From the NCBI GenBank assembly GCA_002352105.1, contig DEHV01000044.1, forward strand, positions 57,911 to 121,910: DNA of 64,000 nucleotides, read 5' to 3'. The notes below the pieces were generated by a model. The model saw only the letters and a list, made by a program, of their open reading frames with translations, was not told where the DNA came from and ran no database searches. Positions 1 through 8,644 of this stretch are shown in pieces. Source of the stretch: Chitinophagaceae bacterium UBA2791 (GTDB lineage: Bacteria > Bacteroidota > Bacteroidia > Chitinophagales > Chitinophagaceae). Position 1 is the stretch's first letter. Every line of letters starts with the position of its first letter. Position numbers and translations under genes: made by a program.

Positions 1-501
1 TTTTCCGTCCATTTCCACATTGGTTCCCGGCGTGCAAAGGTTACAGGTGGAACGTTCGCCGGCAGCGTCGCCGCCCAGCAGCTGCACTTCTATAGAGATC
101 GGAAAATCCTGGTCGCGCAGCATGGTTGCGGGGGGCTGGCAATGCAGCATAATGCCGCTGTTCCGGAAAGCCCATCCAGGCCCTCCCGGCGCCTGATCGC
201 CGGTAAAACGGTATTCCACGGCAAAAAGATAATGGGAATACGGTTTCTTATAAAAAAGGTGTCCGAAATCCCTGTCGAATGAGGAATACTGGTCATAAGA
301 CACTTTGATCACCCCATTCTCCACGCGGAAGGTATTGCCGTAGTTATCGTTTAATTCGTGCCCGCGGATCTTCGCCGTCCATCCTTTAAGATCTTTTCCG
401 TTGAACAGCTGTTTCCATTTTCCCTTATGCTGTGCAACAGAGGGAACAGCCAGCAGCAGGAACAAAGCCGGCAAAAGATGGTAAAGCAGGTTTTTTTTCA
501 T
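1..501 (-). CDS. Secreted DUF1080 (3-keto-disaccharide hydrolase-like) protein, C-terminus cut by the window edge
   Basis: The ATG lies at 499-501 on the minus strand and the frame stays open to base 1, giving 167 visible residues. A signal peptide (MKKNLLYHLLPALFLLLAVP, then SVAQ) is followed by KWKQLFNGKDLKGWTAKI, the typical start of a DUF1080 domain (also called 3-keto-disaccharide hydrolase, a concanavalin-like beta-sandwich). GWAFRNSGIMLHCQ and FPISIEVQLLGGD match the conserved core of that family. Such proteins are exported, usually to the periplasm or surface, and are tied to sugar breakdown. The C-terminal part lies outside the window, so completeness cannot be judged. The family call is firm; the substrate is unknown. 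Confidence 0.9.
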   Translation of the reverse strand, partial: MKKNLLYHLLPALFLLLAVPSVAQHKGKWKQLFNGKDLKGWTAKIRGHELNDNYGNTFRVENGVIKVSYDQYSSFDRDFGHLFYKKPYSHYLFAVEYRFTGDQAPGGPGWAFRNSGIMLHCQPPATMLRDQDFPISIEVQLLGGDAAGERSTCNLCTPGTNVEMDGK

Positions 502-537
502 AAATGAAAGATAGGGATTTGCGGTTTACGCCCCTCT

Positions 538-1743
538 TTATTTATAGACAAATCCGAGGTACCTGTTCTCAAGGCGGTTAAAATAATAAAGACTTAGCGC
601 AATGGCCAGCAGCGCGATCGTGGCGATGGTCAGAGAAGGGTTAAGCAGCAGGGCTGCGATAAGCGCCACGATGGCCCTGGCGTATTCCAGATAGAATATC
701 CATCCTCTTTGTTCCAGTATGGCCCCGCAGTTGACCAGGGTCAGTAAGATGAAAAAAGTAGCCAGGGCCTGGAACTGCCAGCTAAGATGATGTTCGAACA
801 GGATGAATAGAAACAGGATGACCAGGCTAAAAACGACCTGCCATACCACGTACCGGTTCAGTTCCCGGTCCGCCGGCTTTTCATTGTTACGGATATGAAA
901 TTTCTGCTCCAGTTTATCGCGCAGATCGGGATCGATATCATCGGGCCGGCCGAATACCACCCGCATTTTATTCCGGAACCCTTTCTCTTTCTTTGCGGCA
1001 TAGTAGATCTCCAGCAGAAAATGGAAATGCTGCCATAAAAAGCTGTGTGTTTTAAGCGGCTTGGTCAATCCGTATACCACCTCTTCTTCTTCTTTGGCGA
1101 AAGTGCCGAATAGCTTATCCCAGATGATCAACACATCGCCGTAGTTTTTATCCAGGTAATGAGGGTTGGAGGCGTGGTGAACCCGGTGGTGGGAGGGCGT
1201 TACCAGGATATACTCCAGGATGCCGAGCTTGCCGATCAGCCGGGTATGGATAAAAAAGGGATACAGTCCGTGGACAAGCAATACGCTGATGATCATTTCG
1301 GCGGGGAAGCCGATAATGGGCAATATCGCCCAAAAACCGGTGCGGACAATGGCCTGGAATACGGTTATCCTTGCCGAGACCGTATAATTAAAATCTTCGC
1401 TTTGGTGGTGGACCACGTGCGCCGCCCAGAAAATATTGATCTCATGGGCAAGGCGGTGGTACCAGTACCAGGTAAAATCGGTGCAGATAAAAAGCGCTAC
1501 CCAGAGCACCACGGAAGGCTGGATGGAAAATATCCCGAAATTCCGCTGGAGATAATCATACACAAAAAAGAACAGGCCGGTGATCAGCGTATCCAGGAGC
1601 CGTTCGGCAATGCCCACATTTATATTGGTAACGGAGTTGGTGAAATTAAAATAGCGTTTACCCCTTTTTTTGGCTACAAAGAACTCAATAACCATTAAAG
1701 AGATAAAAAGAGGAACAGCTAAGGCCAGGTAATTTAAATTCAT
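538..1743 (-). CDS. Sterol desaturase / fatty acid hydroxylase family membrane protein
   Basis: 401 residues with several membrane segments. The diiron histidine clusters of the fatty acid hydroxylase superfamily are visible: HRLAH at 96-100, HVVHH at 109-113 and HHRVHH at 185-190. These enzymes use a membrane-embedded diiron centre and O2 to hydroxylate or desaturate lipids. The C-terminal third (from about residue 300) adds four or so hydrophobic helices without the histidine motif, an extension common in Bacteroidota members. It stands alone on the minus strand, divergent from the sulfate operon. The substrate (sterol-like, hopanoid, fatty acid or alkylglycerol) cannot be told from the sequence. 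Confidence 0.88.
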   Translation of the reverse strand: MNLNYLALAVPLFISLMVIEFFVAKKRGKRYFNFTNSVTNINVGIAERLLDTLITGLFFFVYDYLQRNFGIFSIQPSVVLWVALFICTDFTWYWYHRLAHEINIFWAAHVVHHQSEDFNYTVSARITVFQAIVRTGFWAILPIIGFPAEMIISVLLVHGLYPFFIHTRLIGKLGILEYILVTPSHHRVHHASNPHYLDKNYGDVLIIWDKLFGTFAKEEEEVVYGLTKPLKTHSFLWQHFHFLLEIYYAAKKEKGFRNKMRVVFGRPDDIDPDLRDKLEQKFHIRNNEKPADRELNRYVVWQVVFSLVILFLFILFEHHLSWQFQALATFFILLTLVNCGAILEQRGWIFYLEYARAIVALIAALLLNPSLTIATIALLAIALSLYYFNRLENRYLGFVYK

Positions 1744-1944
1744 CCGGATATAAATTTAAGATTCTTTTTCGTTACGCCGGGCAAGCGGTCCTGAAAAAGA
1801 GCGTGTAAATGTAGTTTAAAATTAAAACGTTATCTTTAGTCTACCAATTCAGTGGAATGATTTTTTTCAACAGGGACGGGTATTTTCTTTGATTTTATTA
1901 GCAATTATTTATTGATTATCAAAAAAATAATGATAGTTAATCCC

Positions 1945-1952
1945 TATCTTTG
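1945..1952 (+). promoter_or_regulatory. Candidate -7 promoter box of the sulfate assimilation operon
   Basis: TATCTTTG fits the Bacteroidota primary-sigma -7 consensus TAnnTTTG exactly. It would place transcription start near 1958-1960, about 15 bases before the leader ORF at 1974. No good TTTG -33 element is seen at the usual distance; the nearest TTG (1912-1914) is too far upstream. Support is therefore one box plus position. Confidence 0.5.
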
Positions 1953-1973
1953 TGCACCTGATAGATAGACTAT

Positions 1974-2045
1974 ATGACAAGACCGAACCTCTCTTATATT
2001 ATCGTGCATCAATGCTGCTGTTGTTGTGGCATGCGTTGTTGTTGA
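1974..2045 (+). CDS. Polycysteine leader peptide (23 aa), candidate cysteine attenuator
   Basis: A short ORF, ATG at 1974 and TGA at 2043-2045, begins MTRPNLSYIIV and ends HQCCCCCGMRCC. Seven of the last ten sense codons are cysteine (TGC TGC TGT TGT TGT, then TGT TGT just before the stop). It sits about 15 bases after a predicted transcription start and 61 bases before the cysH ATG, in a different frame from cysH. This is the classical layout of an amino-acid leader peptide, with cysteine being the end product of the operon behind it. Polycysteine leaders that sense cysteine are known from mycobacteria; their use here is an inference. I do not know of a described equivalent in Bacteroidota. 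The hairpin over its last codons is listed separately. Confidence 0.75.
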   Translation: MTRPNLSYIIVHQCCCCCGMRCC

Positions 2046-2061
2046 GTCGTCAACGAACAAC
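2035..2061 (+). promoter_or_regulatory. Hairpin spanning the last Cys codons and stop of the leader ORF
   Basis: Bases 2035-2045 (GTTGTTGTTGA) pair with 2050-2061 (TCAACGAACAAC) around a GTCG loop, giving 11 base pairs with one bulged G at 2055. The 5' arm contains the two final Cys codons and the stop of the leader ORF, so a ribosome stalled at either Cys run would block folding. There is no T-run after it, so it is not an obvious intrinsic terminator. It could act through Rho, or on translation of cysH. The upstream Cys codons (2020-2025) can form an alternative, shorter pairing with 2056-2061. Pairing was read by eye; no folding energy was computed. Confidence 0.5.
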
Positions 2062-2106
2062 CGTGATTTCCCCTGCTCTCTTCCAAATAAATGCCAGATA
2101 AATAAG

Positions 2107-2853
2107 ATGTTACAAAACGATATACCTGAAATTGCTGAAAAGTCCGAAAACCTTTCCATTAAAGAGGTGATCGCGCTGTTGACGGAACGATTCCCCGGAA
2201 AGGTAGTCTTTTCTTCGAGCTTCAGTTACGAGGACCAGGCAATTACTCATGAAATACTCAGCAACCGGCTCCCGGTAACCCTGTTCACGCTGGATACGGG
2301 CCGTTTGTTTCCGGAAACCTACTCTGTCTGGAGCCGGACCAACGAAAAGTACCAGGCCGTTATCCGGGCCTATTATCCCGAACATGCGCATTTGGAAAAA
2401 TTTATCACCGAAAAAGGCCCCAATGCTTTCTACGAGTCTGTAGAGAACCGTAAGGCATGCTGCTTTATCAGGAAGGTGGAGCCCCTGAAAAGAGCATTGG
2501 CCGGCAATGCGGTATGGATCACCGGGCTGCGCGCGGAACATTCTGCCGCCAGGCAGGATCTGAGCCTGTTTGAATGGGATAACGGCAATGGCATCATCAA
2601 ATACAATCCCCTTTTGCACTGGACAACGCAGCAGGTGAAAGAATACATAGATCGTCATGAAGTGCCTTATAACGCCTTGCACGATAAGGGATTTGTAAGT
2701 ATCGGCTGCGCGCCCTGCACCCGCGCCGTCAGGCCGGGAGAAGATTTCAGGGCCGGTAGATGGTGGTGGGAAGACGCCAGTAAAAAAGAATGCGGGCTGC
2801 ATGTTTCGGGAGAGCCGGCCGGCGACAAATTGTTAGCGGAAAATACTAAATAA
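2107..2853 (+). CDS. cysH: Phosphoadenylyl/adenylyl-sulfate reductase, [4Fe-4S] APS-reductase type
   Basis: 248 residues from the ATG at 2107. The frame is open back to a GTG at 2026, but that extension overlaps the leader ORF and is not family-like. The enzyme reduces activated sulfate to sulfite using thioredoxin. It has the PAPS reductase fold, with the cluster-binding cysteine pairs that mark the APS-using type: CC at 118-119 and CAPC at 201-204. The catalytic ECGLH is at 228-232. No APS kinase (cysC) is seen here, consistent with direct use of APS. First structural gene of the sulfate operon, directly behind the polycysteine leader. Confidence 0.93.
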   Translation: MLQNDIPEIAEKSENLSIKEVIALLTERFPGKVVFSSSFSYEDQAITHEILSNRLPVTLFTLDTGRLFPETYSVWSRTNEKYQAVIRAYYPEHAHLEKFITEKGPNAFYESVENRKACCFIRKVEPLKRALAGNAVWITGLRAEHSAARQDLSLFEWDNGNGIIKYNPLLHWTTQQVKEYIDRHEVPYNALHDKGFVSIGCAPCTRAVRPGEDFRAGRWWWEDASKKECGLHVSGEPAGDKLLAENTK

Positions 2854-2887
2854 TATCATTACTCAGCAAAGCAATAAACACAAGGAT

Positions 2888-3796
2888 ATGAAGCAGTACA
2901 GATCGGACTACCTTGATCATCTTGAATCGGAAGCCATTCATATTTTCAGGGAGGTAGCGGGGCAGTTTGAAAAGCCTGCGCTTTTATTTTCGGGAGGAAA
3001 GGATTCCATTACGCTGGTCCACCTGGCGTTGAAAGCGTTCCGGCCGGGAAAGTTCCCCTTTCCCCTGGTGCATATTGATACCGGGCATAATTTTCCCGAG
3101 GCGCTGGCGTTTCGCGACAACCTCGCGAACAGCATAGGAGAAAAGCTGATCGTACGCAAGGTGGAAGACACTATCCGGGAAAAACGCTTAACGGAGCCCG
3201 TGGGGAAGTTTGCCAGCCGCAACGCCTTGCAGACCTATACCCTCCTGGATACCATTGAAGAGTTTGGATTTGACGCTTGTATCGGCGGAGCCAGAAGAGA
3301 TGAGGAAAAAGCAAGGGCAAAGGAAAGAATATTTTCTGTTCGCGACGAGTTCGGGCAATGGAACCCCAAGCTTCAGCGCCCCGAGCTGTGGAATACCTAT
3401 AACGGAAGGATACACAAGGGCGAGAACGTGCGCGTGTTCCCGATCAGCAACTGGACCGAACTGGATATCTGGAACTATATACGCCGCGAAAACATCCAGC
3501 TTCCCTCTATTTATTTCTCGCACGAAAGGGAGGTGTTGGAGCATGAAGGACAGTTGGTGGCTTATTCCAGCTTTATCCGGCTGGATCCGGGAGATAAGAT
3601 CGTTACCCGCACCGTCCGCTACCGCACGGTAGGAGATATGACCTGTACGGCGGCCGTGGAATCCAAAGCCGATAGCGTGGAAGATATCATCTCCGAGATC
3701 ATCGCCACCAAAACCAGCGAACGCGGCGAAACCAGGATAGACGACAAGGTTTCGGAAGCGGCGATGGAAGACAGGAAGAAGAACGGGTATTTTTAA
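2888..3796 (+). CDS. cysD: Sulfate adenylyltransferase small subunit
   Basis: 302 residues, normal family length. It makes adenylyl sulfate from ATP and sulfate as a heterodimer with CysN. The N-type pyrophosphatase loop SGGKDS is at 35-40. ACIGGARRDEEKARAKERIF and the basic end MEDRKKNGYF are family hallmarks. It lies 34 bases after cysH and 25 bases before cysN, in the same operon. Confidence 0.96.
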   Translation: MKQYRSDYLDHLESEAIHIFREVAGQFEKPALLFSGGKDSITLVHLALKAFRPGKFPFPLVHIDTGHNFPEALAFRDNLANSIGEKLIVRKVEDTIREKRLTEPVGKFASRNALQTYTLLDTIEEFGFDACIGGARRDEEKARAKERIFSVRDEFGQWNPKLQRPELWNTYNGRIHKGENVRVFPISNWTELDIWNYIRRENIQLPSIYFSHEREVLEHEGQLVAYSSFIRLDPGDKIVTRTVRYRTVGDMTCTAAVESKADSVEDIISEIIATKTSERGETRIDDKVSEAAMEDRKKNGYF

Positions 3797-3821
3797 GCTC
3801 AGCAATAATTAAAATTAAAAA

Positions 3822-5063
3822 ATGGACCTTTTAAGATTTATAACAGCCGGCAGCGTAGATGATGGGAAAAGCACCCTGATCGGGCGATTGCTTTACGATA
3901 GCAAATCGATTCTGATCGATCAGTTGGAAGCGATCGAGAAGCAAAGCAAGAATAGGGAAGAAGGAGAGATCGACCTGGCCTTGCTTACCGACGGCCTTCG
4001 CGCGGAGAGGGAACAGGGCATAACCATCGATGTGGCCTATAAATATTTTTCTACGCCTAAGCGGAAATTCATCATTGCCGATGCGCCGGGGCATATACAG
4101 TACACGCGCAACATGGTGACGGGCGCCTCCAATTCCGATCTGGCGATCATTCTTATCGATGCCAGGAACGGCGTTGTAGAACAGACCCGCCGTCATTCCA
4201 TCATCGCCTCATTGTTGTCGATCCCGCATGTGGTGATAGCAGTTAATAAAATGGACCTGGTGGATTATTCCCAGGACGTATACAACAATATCGTTATCGA
4301 CTATGCGAAAGTGGCCAGGGCGACAGGCCTGAAAGACGTAAAATATATCCCGATCAGCGCGCTGCAGGGAGACAATATTGTAGAGCGTTCAACGAATATC
4401 TCCTGGTATGAAGGCGGCTCCCTGCTGGATATCCTGGAGAATACGGAAGTGCAGAAAGACCTCAACTATAAGGACGCGCGTTTTCCCGTGCAGTATGTGA
4501 TCAGGCCTCAGACCGATGACCTGCATGACTATCGCGGTTATGCGGGAAAGATCATCAGCGGCGTATATAGGGTCGGGGATCCTGTAGTGGCGCTTCCTTC
4601 GGGGTTAAAGACCAGGATCAGCGGCATAGAAATAAACGGCAAGCGGGTTGAAGAAGCGCATGTGCCGCAGAGCGTGACCCTGTTGCTGGAGGATGATATC
4701 GATATCAGCCGCGGCGACATCATCGTAAAAGACGAGGCCCTGCCCAAAACCGAACAGGAATTGGAGGCGCTGGTGTGCTGGATGGACGCCAAACCCCTGG
4801 TCCCGGGGAATAAGTATCTCCTGCAGCTGAACAGCCGCGTGGTAAGGGCAGTGGTGAAGAACATCGAATACAAGCTGAATGTAAATACCCTGGAAAAGGA
4901 TTATTCGCCAGGACGGGCTGAATTGAATGATGTGTTCAGGGCCGTTATAAAAACGGCATCGCCGATTTCTTTTGATCGTTATGACGAGCTGAGGGAAAAT
5001 GGAGGAGCCATATTAATTGATGAAACCAGCAACGTTACCGTCGGGGCGTGTATGATCCAGTGA
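3822..5063 (+). CDS. cysN: Sulfate adenylyltransferase large subunit, GTPase
   Basis: 413 residues. Elongation-factor-like GTPase that drives APS formation by CysD. Visible G motifs are the P-loop GSVDDGKST (10-18), switch-I region EREQGITIDVAY, DAPGH (87-91) and NKMD (142-145). The protein ends after the beta-barrel domains, so the APS kinase (CysC) domain fused in some Bacteroidota is absent. This agrees with the APS-type reductase encoded two genes upstream. Confidence 0.96.
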   Translation: MDLLRFITAGSVDDGKSTLIGRLLYDSKSILIDQLEAIEKQSKNREEGEIDLALLTDGLRAEREQGITIDVAYKYFSTPKRKFIIADAPGHIQYTRNMVTGASNSDLAIILIDARNGVVEQTRRHSIIASLLSIPHVVIAVNKMDLVDYSQDVYNNIVIDYAKVARATGLKDVKYIPISALQGDNIVERSTNISWYEGGSLLDILENTEVQKDLNYKDARFPVQYVIRPQTDDLHDYRGYAGKIISGVYRVGDPVVALPSGLKTRISGIEINGKRVEEAHVPQSVTLLLEDDIDISRGDIIVKDEALPKTEQELEALVCWMDAKPLVPGNKYLLQLNSRVVRAVVKNIEYKLNVNTLEKDYSPGRAELNDVFRAVIKTASPISFDRYDELRENGGAILIDETSNVTVGACMIQ

Positions 5064-5128
5064 TGCCGCCGGCAGGGCATCGCTGAAAACCAACCTGGCA
5101 AACGTATTCATCAATTCAAAATATTTTT

Positions 5129-5929
5129 ATGAGCGTCTCTTTCTTAAAAAAACTGCACGAACGAAATAAACAGGTATTCTCTTCCTTTCCCGATAAGGAA
5201 CTGGCCGAAGAGTTTATTGATCAGCTATTCCGTTTTTTGTTTTTGCCGAAGCAGGGCAGGAACCAGTCGTTTACCGATGTTCAGAAGGAATTTGATTCGT
5301 TAAAGAGCTATTTGTCTACCCTCGTGTACGATGTGGCGCGCGATGGCGATAAGGCGCAGGCGGTCACCGAAGCCTTTTTCAGAGAGCTTCCCGGCATATA
5401 CGAGGTTTTACTGAACGATGCGGCTTCGATAGTGAAGAATGATCCTGCTGCGCGATCGGTGGAGGAAGTGCAGGTAGCCTATCCCGGTTTTTATGCCATC
5501 GCAACATACAGGGTTGCGCATCAGTTGTACGCGTTGGGCGTGGAGATACTGCCGCGTTTGTTTACAGAATATGCGCACAGCAAGACTGGCATCGACATTC
5601 ATCCCGGGGCGAAGATCGGGAAGGGTTTTTTTATTGATCATGGCACGGGAATAGTCATTGGCGAGACCTCGGTGATCGGCGACAATGTGAAGATATACCA
5701 GGGAGTGACCATCGGCGCCTTAAGCGCAGCCAAGGAAGAGCAACCGGCGAAAAGGCATCCTACCATCGAGGATAAGGTGATCCTTTATGCCGGCGCTACG
5801 ATCCTGGGCGGCGATACGGTGATCGGTCATGATTCGGTGATTGGCGGGAACATATGGCTCACCTCTTCTGTTCCCCCGCACTCGAAAGTGTATCAGAAAA
5901 ATGAGATATCGGCTATTGACAACAACTAA
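5129..5929 (+). CDS. cysE: Serine O-acetyltransferase
   Basis: 266 residues. Transfers acetyl from acetyl-CoA to serine, giving O-acetylserine, the carbon acceptor for sulfide. The N-terminal helical domain (1-150) precedes a left-handed beta-helix of hexapeptide repeats (about 150-266) with the family block IDIHPGAKIGKGFFIDHGTG and IYQGVTIGAL. It is of the longer SAT type found in Bacteroidota. Its place inside the sulfate operon joins acceptor supply with sulfite production; no cysteine synthase gene is in the window. Confidence 0.92.
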   Translation: MSVSFLKKLHERNKQVFSSFPDKELAEEFIDQLFRFLFLPKQGRNQSFTDVQKEFDSLKSYLSTLVYDVARDGDKAQAVTEAFFRELPGIYEVLLNDAASIVKNDPAARSVEEVQVAYPGFYAIATYRVAHQLYALGVEILPRLFTEYAHSKTGIDIHPGAKIGKGFFIDHGTGIVIGETSVIGDNVKIYQGVTIGALSAAKEEQPAKRHPTIEDKVILYAGATILGGDTVIGHDSVIGGNIWLTSSVPPHSKVYQKNEISAIDNN

Positions 5930-5966
5930 AGTAATGCGACGATAGCAAAGTCTATCGTTATTGAAC

Positions 5967-6818
5967 ATGATAACAGAATATAATCATACCGATAACGCTC
6001 GAGGGAAGGTGATCCTTGCCGGCGCGGGCCCGGGCGATCCGGAGCTGATCACGCTGAAGACCATGCGTTATCTGCAGGAGGCGGATGTGGTGCTTACCGA
6101 CAGGCTCGTGAGCGAAGATATCCTGGTCCGCTATGTAAACCCGCGGGCGGAGATCATATACGTAGGAAAACAATGCCGCAAGGGCGCGTCAACCCCCCAG
6201 TCGTCCATCAATGAGCTGCTCGTTTTTCACGCGTCGGAGGGAAAGCTGGTCGTAAGGCTGAAAGGCGGCGATGTTTCTGTTTTCTCCAATATACTGGACG
6301 AGCTGCAGGCGCTGGCGAAGAAGAATATCCCTTATGAGATCATTCCCGGCGTCACGGCGGCTTTGGGAGCGGCGGCATACGCCGGTATACCGCTGACGGC
6401 GAGAGGGTTCTCCAAAGCGGTTCGTTTTGTGACCTATTACAAATCAGATACTGTATCGGAAGCGTACTGGAAGGAGCTGGCACAAACCGATGATACGCTG
6501 GTCTTCTATATGTCCGCCGAAACATTGGAAGATGCCGTCCGGCATCTGCTGGACAACCAGATATCGCCTGATAAAAAGCTGGCGCTGATCGCGCAGGCTA
6601 CAACGCCTTTGCAGCATGTGCAGGTGAGCGGACTGGCCGAATACCTTCAGCATAGCGCCGGTAAATCCTATATCTCTCCTTCCATCGTGATCATCGGGAA
6701 AGTGGCGGCGCTTTATCAACAGTTTGCCTGGTTGCCGAACTGCGAGGCGCAGGAGGAATATTTTAAGCCCGTGGAAGGAAGGGCTGCTTTACCTAAAGAT
6801 GTGCCTGTATTGGCCTGA
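5967..6818 (+). CDS. cobA: Uroporphyrinogen-III C-methyltransferase
   Basis: 283 residues from the ATG at 5967; a TTG two codons upstream is a weaker start. SAM-dependent methylation of uroporphyrinogen III to precorrin-2, the first step towards siroheme, the cofactor of sulfite reductase. Family motifs are GKVILAGAGPGDPELITLK near the N-terminus, VVRLKGGDVSVF, and IPYEIIPGVTAALGAAAYAGIPLT. The remaining siroheme steps are supplied by the fusion gene at 8645. No CysG-type fusion at its own ends. Confidence 0.94.
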   Translation: MITEYNHTDNARGKVILAGAGPGDPELITLKTMRYLQEADVVLTDRLVSEDILVRYVNPRAEIIYVGKQCRKGASTPQSSINELLVFHASEGKLVVRLKGGDVSVFSNILDELQALAKKNIPYEIIPGVTAALGAAAYAGIPLTARGFSKAVRFVTYYKSDTVSEAYWKELAQTDDTLVFYMSAETLEDAVRHLLDNQISPDKKLALIAQATTPLQHVQVSGLAEYLQHSAGKSYISPSIVIIGKVAALYQQFAWLPNCEAQEEYFKPVEGRAALPKDVPVLA

Positions 6819-6841
6819 CGTATTAGAAAAGAAAATAAAAA

Positions 6842-8542
6842 ATGAACATGCTTACACCCGCCAAATTGAAACTTGTCCAGGATATTATCTCTTCTTCGAG
6901 CAAGGAGGAGCTGATCTGGCTGAACGGATATTTATCCGGCCTTGTTTCTTCGGTAGGAGAACAAACGGAAACTGCCGCGCCTGCAAAGGTTTTGGTCGAT
7001 AAGATCACCATTGCTTATGGCAGCGAGACCGGGAACTCCAAAAAGCTGGCTACGGATTTTGCATCTAAAGCAAAGAAGAGCGGCATCAATGCAAAGCTGG
7101 TCAGCCTGGAACAGTACCGGTTAACCGATCTGCCCAAAGAAAAGTACTTTTTTACGGTGATCAGCACGCAGGGCGAAGGCGAGCCGCCGGGGTCCGCAAA
7201 AAAATTCTATGACCATATCCATCAGAATGATATAAAATTATCCCAGCTGAAGTTTGGGGTGCTGGCACTGGGAGATACTTCCTATCCCTTGTTTTGTAAG
7301 GCGGGAGAGGATGTCGATACGCGGTTGAGCAAGCTTGGCGGCGAAAGGATTGTGCCCCTTCAGAAATGTGATACGGACTATGAGGGGGATTCGCAGTCCT
7401 GGTTTACCGCATTGATGCAACAACTGCAGCGCCCCGCCGGCGCGCCTCAACCTGAAGCGCAGGTAGTCGTAAAAAAATCAACCGGCAAAAAACTGTATAT
7501 CGGTTCCGTGCTTTCCAATACCAACCTTAACGATATCGGCTCGGGAAAGCAAACCCATCACATAGAGATAGCGGCGGAGGACCTGGACTACCAGCCAGGC
7601 GATTCCATCGGCATCATTCCGCATAATCCGCTGTCCGTTGTCGAAGCCATTCTTTCGATCACAGGAGCCAATCCTGATAAGGTACTGAGTTTTCGCAACG
7701 AAGAACACACGCTGCTCAACCTTTTAAAGAACAAGTTGAATATCGTCTTTCTTCCCGAGAGGGTCGTGAACGAATATGCGCGTATTGTGCAGCAGCAGAT
7801 CCCCCAGACCAAGATCGGGTTGCTGGACCTCCTGAAGATATACCCGGTAAGGGACGCCGAGCAGTTTGAAGAAGCGATTGCGATACTGGAGCCCATCACG
7901 CCCCGTTTATATTCTATTGCTTCATCGCTGGAAGCCCATTCCGGCGAGGTTCATCTTACGGTAGCCAGGGATAGCTTTGTCATCAACGGAGAAAAAAAAT
8001 ACGGACTCTGTTCAGATATGCTCTGCCATCTTCCGGAAAACGCAGAGCTCAGTTTTTATGTGCATAAGAACAACCAGTTCCGGCTGCCTGCTCCGGATAA
8101 GGATGTGATCATGATCGGGCCAGGAACTGGCATCGCTCCTTTCCGCGCATTTCTCTGGGAACGCGACGCTACCGGCGGCGCCGGACGCAACTGGCTGTTT
8201 TTCGGCGATCAGCATTTTATCACGGATTTTCTTTACCAGACGGAAATACAGAACTGGGTGGAAACCGGAACGCTTACTAATGTAAGCCTGGCCTTTTCCA
8301 GGGATCAACAGGAAAAAATATATGTTCAGCACAAGATGCTGAAACAGGGCGCCGAGTTATACCAGTGGATCGAACAGGGAGGATATATTTATATATGCGG
8401 CGCCAAGGATCCTATGAGCGTCGATGTGGAAAAAGCCCTGACGCTGATCATTAAGCAGCATGGAGGAAAGGATAGCAAGGGGGCCGAAGCCTATCTTGAT
8501 AAGTTGAAGGAAGAAGGCAGGTATTTGAAAGATGTATATTAA
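6842..8542 (+). CDS. cysJ: Sulfite reductase flavoprotein (alpha) subunit
   Basis: 566 residues. Passes electrons from NADPH through FAD and FMN to the sulfite reductase hemoprotein. The flavodoxin domain carries the FMN loop YGSETGNSKKLA (59-70) and ISTQGEGEPP. A FAD-binding domain holds RLYSIASS, and the NADP domain holds GPGTGIAPFRAFLWER and ICGAKDPM. The C-terminus YLKDVY matches the diflavin reductase end. The partner hemoprotein gene cysI is not next to it or anywhere in the window, which is unusual. Start ATG at 6842; a second ATG lies two codons on. Confidence 0.93.
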   Translation: MNMLTPAKLKLVQDIISSSSKEELIWLNGYLSGLVSSVGEQTETAAPAKVLVDKITIAYGSETGNSKKLATDFASKAKKSGINAKLVSLEQYRLTDLPKEKYFFTVISTQGEGEPPGSAKKFYDHIHQNDIKLSQLKFGVLALGDTSYPLFCKAGEDVDTRLSKLGGERIVPLQKCDTDYEGDSQSWFTALMQQLQRPAGAPQPEAQVVVKKSTGKKLYIGSVLSNTNLNDIGSGKQTHHIEIAAEDLDYQPGDSIGIIPHNPLSVVEAILSITGANPDKVLSFRNEEHTLLNLLKNKLNIVFLPERVVNEYARIVQQQIPQTKIGLLDLLKIYPVRDAEQFEEAIAILEPITPRLYSIASSLEAHSGEVHLTVARDSFVINGEKKYGLCSDMLCHLPENAELSFYVHKNNQFRLPAPDKDVIMIGPGTGIAPFRAFLWERDATGGAGRNWLFFGDQHFITDFLYQTEIQNWVETGTLTNVSLAFSRDQQEKIYVQHKMLKQGAELYQWIEQGGYIYICGAKDPMSVDVEKALTLIIKQHGGKDSKGAEAYLDKLKEEGRYLKDVY

Positions 8543-8555
8543 CCAGTATTCGACG

Positions 8556-8630
8556 ATGCCAGTCAAACAGATCAGTAACCGGGGCGTTCCCTTCCTCGTA
8601 TTTACCAGGGTCGATGACGGAACCGAATAA
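8556..8630 (+). CDS. Possible 24-aa ORF between cysJ and the siroheme/TauE gene
   Basis: ATG at 8556 and TAA at 8628-8630 encode a short peptide beginning MPVKQISNRGVPFLVF. It fills most of the 102-base gap between cysJ and the next gene. I see no match to a known family, including CysI. It may be chance; it is listed because it occupies the gap where one might expect remains of cysI. Confidence 0.15.
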   Translation: MPVKQISNRGVPFLVFTRVDDGTE

Positions 8631-8644
8631 ATCAAATCACAAAC

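Noticed and set aside
2026..2106. GTG-initiated N-terminal extension of CysH
   Set aside because: It overlaps the polycysteine leader and hairpin in another frame, and the family N-terminus begins at the ATG at 2107.
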